Assembly (NCBI GenBank): GCA_003487005.1
Contig: DNFG01000362.1
Span: forward strand, 1 to 12,828
Direction of reading: 5' to 3'
DNA: 12,828 nucleotides
From: Bryobacterales bacterium
Lineage (GTDB): Bacteria; Acidobacteriota; Terriglobia; Bryobacterales; Bryobacteraceae
Shown: positions 7,724 to 12,828 of the stretch, piece by piece
Layout: the number at the start of each line of letters is the position of its first letter
How positions within the stretch are numbered: the first letter of the stretch is position 1
Notes under the pieces: generated by a model
Told to the model about the DNA's origin: nothing
What the model saw: the letters and a program-made list of their open reading frames with translations, nothing else
Databases searched by the model: none
Translations under genes and position numbers: made by a program

Positions 7724-7954
7724 AACGCATCTGGGATCAAGAAGTCCGAAAATTATTGTTTGCCCGGCCTCCTCTCTATCTTATTGATACAGAACAAGCT
7801 GGTTTCCCGATCTCCAGATTCGGTTCTCGGAATCACCCCTAAATGCGGGGGGACCTCTTGACGCATTCGCGGTGGAGGGCAACATGGGACTAGTCAATCC
7901 CCCCGGACCCGAGGACGTGAGGCCCCGGCCGGATCGAAAGGAACTGAAAATTAT

Positions 7955-8545
7955 ATGGAGTGGACCCGATCAGATACCCTCGCCCTCGCCAATCCGCACT
8001 GTCCGGAATGCCGCGGGCTCGGACTGCGATTGTTGCATCGTGGTGGTGTGCGCCCGTGCGCGTGTGTCTTTCGCGCCATTTTTCGTGCCTGTTACGCCCG
8101 ATTTCGACGGATCGTTACGGAGGAAGGCCGGATGTCCCAAGCCGTCCTCGAATACTCCAATCGCGGCTGCGGACGCACCATCTGGGGCCGGAAGGATGAA
8201 GAATACGTCGCTGACTTTCTGCTCGTCAGCAGACGCCACCTGAATCCCGACGAGTACCAGGTCTTTCGCTACCACTTCCTCCTCGGCGCCGATTACACCC
8301 TCTGCTGCAAGCGCCTCGGGATGGAAAAGGGCGTTTTCTATCACATGGTCTATCGCATTATGCGCCGCCTCGGCCGCGTTTACCGCGAACTGAAGCCCTA
8401 CGCGCTCTATCCGCTCGATGAATACTTCAACGGGCGGACGGAAAATGAGATCCCGGCCACGGCCAGAATGTCCCTCGTGCCCGTCCGTCCGATCCAGCGC
8501 AGCCTGCACGAACAACTCAACGTGCCCGTCCGCAAAGCGGCCTGA
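7955..8545 (+). CDS. hypothetical protein: N-terminal zinc-ribbon-like motif plus sigma-region-4-like HTH
   Basis: A 196-residue protein of unknown function. Residues 16-23 read CPECRGLG, the C-x2-C-x-G-x-G pattern seen in DnaJ-type and other zinc ribbons, and PCACVFRAIFRACYARFR follows with Cys35 and Cys37, so four cysteines could bind one zinc ion. Residues about 96-146 (LNPDEYQVFRYHFLLGADYTLCCKRLGMEKGVFYHMVYRIMRRLG) look like the two-helix DNA-binding core of sigma-70 region 4 or a related HTH. The tail is basic and extended. I recall such proteins as hypotheticals in Solibacter-type Acidobacteriota, but that is from memory. AAGGA lies about 12 nt before this ATG. The in-frame ATG at 8132 (Met60) has GGAGG at 8119-8123 with ideal 8-nt spacing, so a 137-residue form lacking the zinc motif may be made as well or instead. 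No membrane segment. It may be a regulator. Confidence 0.75.
   Translation: MEWTRSDTLALANPHCPECRGLGLRLLHRGGVRPCACVFRAIFRACYARFRRIVTEEGRMSQAVLEYSNRGCGRTIWGRKDEEYVADFLLVSRRHLNPDEYQVFRYHFLLGADYTLCCKRLGMEKGVFYHMVYRIMRRLGRVYRELKPYALYPLDEYFNGRTENEIPATARMSLVPVRPIQRSLHEQLNVPVRKAA
8119..8134 (+). promoter_or_regulatory. internal ribosome binding site and in-frame ATG (alternative start)
   Basis: GGAGG at 8119-8123 is followed after 8 nt by an ATG at 8132-8134, in frame with the zinc-finger/HTH gene (Met60). It is a much better translation signal than the one at the 7955 start. It decides whether the product carries the cysteine motif or only the HTH part. Confidence 0.45.
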
Positions 8546-8570
8546 CCCCCCGCTGCGCGACTGCTAAAAT
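8542..8570 (+). promoter_or_regulatory. candidate promoter of the DUF1080 gene (extended -10)
   Basis: CTGACC (8542-8547) matches TTGACA at four positions and includes the stop codon of the preceding gene. After 17 bp comes TAAAAT (8565-8570), preceded by TGC to give the extended -10 TGCTAAAAT. Transcription would begin near 8577, leaving a leader of about 26 nt with GGGAG at 8585-8589. The 12-mer TGCTAAAATAAC differs at one base from that before rpiB. Confidence 0.55.
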
Positions 8571-8572
8571 AA

Positions 8573-8600
8573 CGGGAACCGTTTGGGAGAGCGGTTCCCG
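8573..8600. repeat. perfect 9-bp inverted repeat upstream of the DUF1080 gene
   Basis: CGGGAACCG (8573-8581) and CGGTTCCCG (8592-8600) are exact reverse complements separated by 10 bp. The right arm ends 2 bp before the DUF1080 ATG, and the loop holds the likely Shine-Dalgarno GGGAG. It overlaps the expected transcription start, so it may be a protein-binding operator, or an RNA hairpin displaying or hiding the ribosome site if transcription starts slightly earlier. It is followed by no T-run, so a simple terminator for the preceding gene is unlikely. Confidence 0.7.
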
Positions 8601-8602
8601 CT

Positions 8603-9250
8603 ATGCTTTCCAATTCACTGTCCGCCATCCTGCTGTCTTCGGCCCTGCTGTTCGCACCTGTCCCCGCGCCCGCCCAATCCGCCTGGACCAGTCTTGTTCC
8701 GGACTCCTCCCTCAAGGGCTGGGAGATCGTCGGCGACGGCCTCTGGCACGTCCTGCCCGAGGGGATCCTCATCGGCCAGCGCGAGCGCCGCACCGCCAAA
8801 CACCAGGGCTGGCTCTACTCCACCCGCAACTTCGGCCAGTTTGACCTCCGCTTCGACTACTGGCTCCGCCATGGCGAGAATTCCGGCGTCTCCATCCGCG
8901 ATACCTCCCGAGGCCGCTGGAGCACGGCCACCGAACACGATGGCGAACGGACCCCTTCCCACATCGGCTACGAAATTCAGATCCTCGGCGCCCCCTCCGC
9001 CAAGTACGGCACCGGCAGCCTCTACCTCTTCCAGAACGCCAAATCCGGCCACGAACGCTTCCACGACTGGAACTCCATGGAAATCCAGGTCCGCGACAAC
9101 CTGATCCGCGTCATCCTCAACGGCCACGTCATCATGGAGCATCCCGGCGACCCCAACCGCCCCAAATCCGGCCCCATCGGCTTCCAGCTCCACGACCCCC
9201 ACACGGTCCTGATGCTCAAAAACATCCAGATCCGCGAACTGGCCCCCTAA
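8603..9250 (+). CDS. secreted 3-keto-disaccharide hydrolase domain (DUF1080) protein
   Basis: A 215-residue exported protein of the DUF1080 family (PF06439), a concanavalin-like beta-sandwich; some members hydrolyse 3-keto-glycosides, others only bind carbohydrate. Residues 1-24 form a Sec signal peptide with a hydrophobic core (ILLSSALLF) and an Ala-Pro-Ala cleavage site before QSAW. Family motifs follow in order: SLKGWEIVGDGLWHV (36-50), the FDLRFDYWL strand (80-88), NSGVSIRD (93-100), GYEIQIL (122-128), WNSMEI (156-161) and GPIGFQLHD (190-198). Length fits a single-domain member. It has its own candidate promoter and a strong inverted repeat just before the ATG. It ends stop-on-stop with the respiratory operon, overlapping by 4 bp. 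A role in periplasmic breakdown of plant or microbial glycans is likely; the substrate is not readable. Confidence 0.9.
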   Translation: MLSNSLSAILLSSALLFAPVPAPAQSAWTSLVPDSSLKGWEIVGDGLWHVLPEGILIGQRERRTAKHQGWLYSTRNFGQFDLRFDYWLRHGENSGVSIRDTSRGRWSTATEHDGERTPSHIGYEIQILGAPSAKYGTGSLYLFQNAKSGHERFHDWNSMEIQVRDNLIRVILNGHVIMEHPGDPNRPKSGPIGFQLHDPHTVLMLKNIQIRELAP

Positions 9251-9270
9251 CCCCTGCCGGAGAGCAGAAA
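9235..9270. other. GC-skew switch point
   Basis: Left of here the plus strand is C-rich over about 9.2 kb in both plus-strand and minus-strand genes; right of here it is G-rich to the end. Hand-counted 60-base rows: C 32/G 12 at 1021-1080 (minus-strand gene) and C 22/G 16 at 541-600 (minus-strand gene), against G 29/C 17 at 10021-10080 and G 25/C 13 at 11461-11520. The change falls within about 20 bp of the overlapping stop codons at 9247-9250. No DnaA box cluster, dif-like site or long inverted repeat was noticed at the point itself. Confidence 0.7.
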
Positions 9271-9594
9271 AGCGGCGAGGGCGCAGAGCGCGCCGGCGAT
9301 GTAGAGGGTTCCGAAGATCTGCTTGTTGTAGCGGGCGAGCCAGAGCGGGAGGTAGATGTCGAAGTTGTCCTGGCGTTGCGGGGTGTAGCGCCCGGCGATA
9401 TCGGTGAGGGGGCAGCGGCCGCGGTTGAGCGCGATCACCGCGCATTCGACGGCCACGAGCGCAGCCAGGATGGCGGCCCAGCGAAACTCGCCGAGGGCGG
9501 CGGCGGCGGGAATGCCGGCGATGCAGGTGACGAAGAAGACCCAGACGAAGGTATGCAGCAGTTTGACGGCGATCAGGCGCGATTCGGGTTTCAT
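9247..9594 (-). CDS. small three-helix membrane protein with CPLT motif, fourth gene of the molybdoenzyme operon
   Basis: A 115-residue integral membrane protein. Its ATG (9592-9594) overlaps the stop of the NrfD-like gene as ATGA, the standard signature of translational coupling; the frame is open farther upstream, but that stretch lies antiparallel-free inside the NrfD-like gene in another frame and has no family look. Hydrophobic segments lie at about 10-33 (LLHTFVWVFFVTCIAG...), 39-56 (AAILAALVAVECAVIAL) and 93-111. Between the second and third is a conserved-looking loop, NRGRCPLTDIAGRYTPQRQDNFDIYLP. The CPLT motif recalls the DUF2784 group of small membrane proteins, but I cannot confirm membership. 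Tight coupling to a shortened NrfD-like subunit suggests it completes the membrane anchor or helps assembly; this is inference. It converges with the DUF1080 gene, overlapping by 4 bp. Confidence 0.8.
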   Translation of the reverse strand: MKPESRLIAVKLLHTFVWVFFVTCIAGIPAAAALGEFRWAAILAALVAVECAVIALNRGRCPLTDIAGRYTPQRQDNFDIYLPLWLARYNKQIFGTLYIAGALCALAAFLLSGRG

Positions 9595-10184
9595 CCCTGA
9601 CCCGAGAGGAGGATGGCCGCGCGGGTGGCGAGCGTGATCAGAAGAACCAGCGTGGCGGAGGTGCTCCAGGCCGGGCGAAGGCGCAGGCGGGGGTCCAGAA
9701 GGACGAGCAGGGCGGCGGCGGAGCCGAGGGAGAGGATGGTGAAGCTGACGGGCGTCCACACGGGATGCCACGCAGGGCGGGCGGCGAGAGAGCCGAGCAT
9801 GATGCCGGGGTAGATGACCAGACCAGCACCCAGCAGGGCCACGGGGACCCGGAGCCAGTTGAGGGCGGGGCGGCGGTCCCAAACCACGAGGGCGGCAAGA
9901 GCGAGAGCGAACAGCCAGGCGCCCCACCACATCGGGGCCTGGGGCTGGAAGGAGGCGTAAAACCAGAGCGCGGCGGATTTCTGGCCGAGGTGGAGGAACA
10001 GCACCAGACCGGCGAGGGCGAGGGCGGCGAACGCCCAGCGCCGGGTTTGGGCGGCGCGGGGGAGGATCATGAGACCGCCGGCGAGTCCGGCGAGGAAGAG
10101 TTCAAAGGCGATATCGAGGCCCCAGAAGGTGGCGCAGCAGCGCATTCCGGACTCGGCGGCGAGTTGAACGGTTTCGGGGGTCAC
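9591..10184 (-). CDS. short NrfD/PsrC-like membrane subunit of the molybdoenzyme complex
   Basis: A 197-residue polytopic membrane protein, presumably the quinone-interacting anchor of the complex. It starts with GTG (10182-10184), overlapping the ferredoxin gene's TGA as GTGA, with GAGG 7 nt upstream. The N-terminal helix FWGLDIAFELFLAGLAGGLMIL (20-41) is typical of NrfD/PsrC proteins. Further hydrophobic segments fall at about 50-66, 85-102, 111-132, 144-163 and 173-193, six in all. Canonical PsrC/NrfD proteins have eight or more helices and over 300 residues, so this is a short version. A polar LGQKSAALWFYASF stretch follows helix 2. There is no sign of a frameshift or broken downstream remainder; instead a separate small membrane protein is coupled to its end by ATGA. 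Electron flow would be from quinol, through the four-cluster subunit, to the molybdenum subunit, or the reverse. Confidence 0.85.
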   Translation of the reverse strand: MTPETVQLAAESGMRCCATFWGLDIAFELFLAGLAGGLMILPRAAQTRRWAFAALALAGLVLFLHLGQKSAALWFYASFQPQAPMWWGAWLFALALAALVVWDRRPALNWLRVPVALLGAGLVIYPGIMLGSLAARPAWHPVWTPVSFTILSLGSAAALLVLLDPRLRLRPAWSTSATLVLLITLATRAAILLSGQG

Positions 10185-10726
10185 GGGCGGGCCTCGAGGT
10201 AGAAGATGTGCGGGCGGGTGGCGGCTTCCGGTTTAAGGACCTGGGCTTTGCGGGTATCGAGCAGGCGGCGAAGTTCGCCTTGGGGGTCGTTGATGTCGCC
10301 AAAGACCATGGCCTGGGTGGGGCATTGGGCCACGCAGGCGGGTTCGCGGCCCTGGTGGACTAGAGGTTCGCAGAAGTTGCACTTGGAGACGGCGCCGTCG
10401 CTGCCAGGGAAGCGGGCGTCGTAGGGGCAGGCGGCGACGCAGGCGCGACAGCCGGTGCATTTGTCTTTATGGACTTCCACGAGGCCATGGGCGGAGTGGT
10501 GGCTGGCGCCGGTGGGGCAGACGGGCACGCAGGGGGCGTCTTCGCAGTGGTTGCAACGCTCGGAGAAGATGTCGAGGCGGAGGTTGGGATAGCTGCCGGT
10601 GAGACGTTCGGTGACGCGGCAGCGCGAATAGCCGAAGCTTTCGTTCTGGTTCATGCAGGCGACGACGCAGGCGGCGCAGCCAACGCAGAGTTTACGGTCG
10701 ATGACCATGGCGAAGCGGCGGGGCAT
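10181..10726 (-). CDS. four-[4Fe-4S] ferredoxin-type electron-transfer subunit (DmsB/PsrB/NrfC family)
   Basis: A 181-residue subunit that carries electrons between the membrane anchor and the molybdenum subunit. It has sixteen cysteines in the classic four-cluster layout: Cys14/17/20/24, Cys58/61/66/70, Cys90/93/96/100, and Cys116/119/131/135. The blocks CVGCAACVVAC, CNHCEDAPCVPVCPTGA and CTGCRACVAACPYDARF match DmsB, PsrB and NrfC proteins. There is one further Cys36 outside the cluster set. No signal peptide is seen, as usual for this subunit, which is exported with its catalytic partner when that has a Tat leader. The start ATG lies 1 nt after the catalytic gene's stop, with GGAGG 8-9 nt before it, and the stop overlaps the next gene as GTGA, so the operon is translated as a tightly coupled unit. 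Confidence 0.95.
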   Translation of the reverse strand: MPRRFAMVIDRKLCVGCAACVVACMNQNESFGYSRCRVTERLTGSYPNLRLDIFSERCNHCEDAPCVPVCPTGASHHSAHGLVEVHKDKCTGCRACVAACPYDARFPGSDGAVSKCNFCEPLVHQGREPACVAQCPTQAMVFGDINDPQGELRRLLDTRKAQVLKPEAATRPHIFYLEARP

Positions 10727-10727
10727 G

Positions 10728-12828
10728 TCAGGCCACCTCCACGCGGACGAAGTTGTGATTGCGGCCGGCGGCGCCCATGATGGGGTCCACCTGGAAGCGG
10801 GTGAAGAGCGCGGCCACCGAGGCGCCCTGGCCTCGGGCGCGTTTCATGCCGCGGGCCTGGTGGCCGAAGCCGTGGACCATGTACACACATTCGGGGTGAA
10901 TGCGCTCGGTGACGCGGAGGCGGACAGGCCCGGCGGTGGCGCCGTCCTGATTGGTGAGGCGGACTTGCTGGCCGTGGCGGAGGCCGAGTTGGCGGGCGGC
11001 GGCGGCATTGAGCCAGAGGTCATTGTCGCGCTGGATCGAGCCGAGGGCGGGGTTGTTGATGGTGCGGCTAAACGTGTGCAGCGGCGAACGGCCATTCAGG
11101 AGGCGGAACCAACCCGGATCGGGGCGGGCATGGCGGGTGTAACGGGGGATGGCGTCGAAGCCCTTTTCGGCGAGTTGGGCGGAGTGGAGTTCGATTTTGC
11201 CGGAGGGCGTGGGGAAGCGGTGATCGGGCGCCAGGGATTGGGTGGTCTGCCCCGTGGCGATGTGCAGGTCGCGGCGGATTTGCGCGAGCGAAAGGCCGGC
11301 GGACTGGAGGCGGGTATCGAGGTAGTCCTCCCAGGATTTCCAGGGGTAGTAGGCGTCGAGGCCCATGCGGAGGCCGAGATCCCGGAAGATGTCGTAGTTG
11401 GGCCGGGACGCGCCGAGGGGGGCGACGACGGGTTGGCGGACGGCCACGTAAGCTTCGCGGCCCGGCGGCGCGTGGAGGTCGTCGTAGCGTTCGAGGTAGG
11501 TACATTCGGGCAGGAGAATATCGGCGTGGCCGGCGATTTCGCCCTGGAGGAGATCGACGACGACGAGCAGGTCCAACTGATCGATGGCTTTCTGGACCAT
11601 GCGGGGGTCCGGCGTGGAGTGGAACGGGTCGGCGCCGGAGACGATCCAGGCTTTGATGGGGTAGACGTCCTGCTCGGCGGTGGCCCGGACGAGGCCCCAG
11701 GCGCCGGTCTTTTCGGCGAAGGGGTGCCTGGAGCCTTTGCCGTCGGCGGAGGGCTTGCGGGGTTTGGGGTACGGAGGCAGCGGATAAGCGGGAATTTTGG
11801 ACGAAACGGGCAGATAAAAGCCGCCTTCGCGGCCATAACTGCCGAATAAAGCGTTCAAAATGGCGATCGCGCGGGTGCGTTGGACATCATCGCCATACCA
11901 GGAGGCGTGGCGGCCGGGATGGACGCAGACGGCCGGGCGGGCGGCGGCCATGACGCGGGCGGATTCGACGATTTGAGCGGCCGGCAGGCCGGTTTCGGCT
12001 TCGGCCCACGCGGGGGTGGTGTCGCGGACGGCTTCGCGGAGTTCGGGGAGGCCGGTGGCATACCGGGCGAGGTAGTCGTGGTCGATCCAGTCTTCGGCGA
12101 GGACGACGTGGATCCAGGCGAGCAGCAGGGCGAGGTCGGTCCCGGCGCGGATGGGGAGATAGTGATCGGCCTTGGAGGCGGCGGTGGAGAAGCGGGGGTC
12201 GGCGACGATCAGTTTGGCGCCATTGCGGAGGGCGTGGGCGAAGTCCTGCACCTGGGTGTTGTGCATGTTTTCGCCGAGGTGGTAGCCGATGAGGGTGAGA
12301 CAGCGGGTATTGCGGATGTCCGTGATTTCAGGGGACCAGACCTCCTGGCCGTAGGTGAGGATGAAGGCGGCGTCGCGCGGGCCGCGGCATTCGGTGTAGG
12401 AGGGGGTGGCGGTATTGGGCGAGCCCAGGGCCTTGAGGAAGTGGATGGGGTGGGAATCGCTCTGCATGTGGACGAGGCCGCAGATGGATTCGGGGCCGTG
12501 CTGGGCGATGATGGGGCGAAGGCGGGCGGCGATCTGGTCGAGGGCGTCGTCCCAGGAGACGGTCTGGAAGCGTTCGGCGCCGCGTTCGGCGATCCGGATC
12601 TGGGGTTGGAGAAGGCGGTCGGGGTCGTAGATGGCGCCGGTGCCGCCGAGACCGCGGGGGCAGAGGCGCCCACGGCTCAACGGGTGGGTGGGGTGGCCTT
12701 CGAGGCGGGTGATGTGTTCGTTCTCGACGGTGGCGCGGACGCCGCAACGCCAGAAACACATCTCGCAGAGGGGATCGACGGGGGGGGCGGGCCGATCGGG
12801 AGAGCGTCGTGGGGGGGAAGAGGGGGGA
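10728..12828 (-). CDS. molybdopterin oxidoreductase catalytic subunit, PhsA/PsrA-like, 5' end outside window
   Basis: The catalytic subunit of a DMSO-reductase-family enzyme. The frame is open to the right edge. From an internal Met at 12759-12761, 22 further codons are seen upstream, and they add the first cysteine of the N-terminal [4Fe-4S] motif, LCEMCFWRCG...GRLCPRG (C-x2-C-x3-C-x27-C), so the true start is outside. Downstream, in order: GSPNTATPSYTECRGPRD, whose Cys (C125 from the internal Met) is a likely molybdenum ligand; VADPRFSTAASKADHYLPIRAGTDLALLLA, a pterin-binding segment; ILLPECTYLERYDD; FPTPSGKIELHS; and the C-terminal pterin domain ending GFGHQARGMKRARGQGAS...DPIMGAAGRNHNFVRV, close to thiosulfate/polysulfide reductase A chains. 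Length (about 700 or more) also fits PsrA/PhsA. A Tat leader would be expected upstream. Thiosulfate, polysulfide or another small oxidant are all possible substrates. Confidence 0.93.
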   Translation of the reverse strand, partial: PPSSPPRRSPDRPAPPVDPLCEMCFWRCGVRATVENEHITRLEGHPTHPLSRGRLCPRGLGGTGAIYDPDRLLQPQIRIAERGAERFQTVSWDDALDQIAARLRPIIAQHGPESICGLVHMQSDSHPIHFLKALGSPNTATPSYTECRGPRDAAFILTYGQEVWSPEITDIRNTRCLTLIGYHLGENMHNTQVQDFAHALRNGAKLIVADPRFSTAASKADHYLPIRAGTDLALLLAWIHVVLAEDWIDHDYLARYATGLPELREAVRDTTPAWAEAETGLPAAQIVESARVMAAARPAVCVHPGRHASWYGDDVQRTRAIAILNALFGSYGREGGFYLPVSSKIPAYPLPPYPKPRKPSADGKGSRHPFAEKTGAWGLVRATAEQDVYPIKAWIVSGADPFHSTPDPRMVQKAIDQLDLLVVVDLLQGEIAGHADILLPECTYLERYDDLHAPPGREAYVAVRQPVVAPLGASRPNYDIFRDLGLRMGLDAYYPWKSWEDYLDTRLQSAGLSLAQIRRDLHIATGQTTQSLAPDHRFPTPSGKIELHSAQLAEKGFDAIPRYTRHARPDPGWFRLLNGRSPLHTFSRTINNPALGSIQRDNDLWLNAAAARQLGLRHGQQVRLTNQDGATAGPVRLRVTERIHPECVYMVHGFGHQARGMKRARGQGASVAALFTRFQVDPIMGAAGRNHNFVRVEVA

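Larger units (their letters stand above)
7685..7954. other. 270-bp intergenic region between the XRE regulator and the zinc-finger/HTH gene
   Basis: A divergent control region, the longest gap in the window and locally AT-richer (about 7720-7800). It contains the 12-bp palindrome at 7705-7716, a second palindrome GACTAGTC at 7888-7895 sharing the ACTAGT core, and an inverted repeat AATGCG (7842-7847)/CGCATT (7862-7867) with a 14-nt loop. CCCC at 7836-7839 could instead pair with GGGG at 7847-7850. A TTGACG at 7858-7863 resembles a -35 box, but no matching -10 follows. TTGTTT (7756-7761) with TATCTT (7777-7782) is possible but has a short 15-bp spacer. I see no convincing coding sequence or tRNA here. 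Confidence 0.5.

Noticed and set aside
7872..8243. 123-codon plus-strand frame starting in the intergenic region
   Set aside because: It overlaps the zinc-ribbon/HTH gene in another frame, starts at GTG, and its product is Pro/Ser/Ala-rich without recognisable features.
8573..8600. Inverted repeat as rho-independent terminator of the zinc-ribbon/HTH gene
   Set aside because: No T-run follows the right arm and the ATG of the next gene lies 2 bp downstream.
9200..9300. Replication origin at the skew switch
   Set aside because: The polarity fits, but I saw no DnaA-box cluster, AT-rich unwinding region, or dnaA/dnaN/gyrB/parAB genes, and the junction is only overlapping stop codons. Kept only as one explanation of the skew finding.
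9595..9930. Upstream extension of the small CPLT membrane protein to 227 codons
   Set aside because: The extra part is Pro/Arg/His-rich and lies within the NrfD-like gene in another frame; the ATG at 9594 sits in an ATGA overlap and begins a sensible membrane protein.
10653..11849. 398-codon plus-strand open frame opposite the molybdoenzyme gene
   Set aside because: Gly/Ala/Val/Glu-rich with no recognisable domain; the minus strand carries clear molybdopterin-binding motifs.
1..12828. CRISPR array, tRNA, rRNA, insertion sequence or transposase
   Set aside because: No regularly spaced repeats, cloverleaf-like sequence, rRNA-like segment, transposase motif or terminal inverted repeats were seen by eye on either strand.

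Overview
The window is high-GC, densely packed bacterial DNA with short intergenic gaps, 4-nt ATGA/GTGA gene overlaps and several tail-to-tail gene ends. The gene mix is a Tat-type sulfatase, a 3-keto-disaccharide hydrolase (DUF1080) protein, an enolase-superfamily sugar-acid dehydratase, a sugar epimerase, and a zinc-finger plus helix-turn-helix protein of a kind I associate from memory with Solibacter/Bryobacter-type Acidobacteriota. An acidobacterial origin is therefore my best guess; it is an inference, as no rRNA or marker tree is available. Both ends cut through genes.

Layout. (1) 1-1589, minus strand: a GalD-like enolase-superfamily dehydratase, followed with a GTGA overlap by a two-helix membrane protein that runs off the left edge. 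(2) 1625-2584, plus: an NAD-dependent epimerase/dehydratase, divergent from the dehydratase. (3) 2592-3932, minus: an exported sulfatase. (4) 4009-6971, plus: rpiB and glyA (ATGA-coupled), then a GT4 glycosyltransferase. (5) 6932-7684, minus: an XRE-type regulator whose upstream region holds a perfect 12-bp palindrome between plausible promoter boxes. (6) 7955-8545, plus: a zinc-ribbon plus HTH protein of unknown function. (7) 8603-9250, plus: a secreted DUF1080 protein, preceded by an extended -10 promoter and a perfect 9-bp inverted repeat. (8) 9247-12828, minus: a four-gene operon for a membrane-bound molybdopterin oxidoreductase: catalytic subunit (start outside the window), four-cluster ferredoxin subunit, a short six-helix NrfD-like anchor, and a 115-residue membrane protein joined by an ATGA overlap.

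Function. The left part reads as carbohydrate and sugar-acid metabolism (dehydratase, epimerase, sulfatase, DUF1080) around a housekeeping rpiB-glyA pair. The right part is a respiratory module that most likely exchanges electrons between the quinone pool and a sulfur-type or other small oxidant. The sequence does not fix its substrate.

The most striking large-scale signal is a sharp reversal of GC skew at about 9250. To its left the plus strand is C-rich whichever strand carries the gene; to its right it is G-rich. The switch falls on the stop-to-stop junction between the DUF1080 gene and the respiratory operon. This suggests a recent inversion or insertion, a replication-related switch point, or an assembly join.
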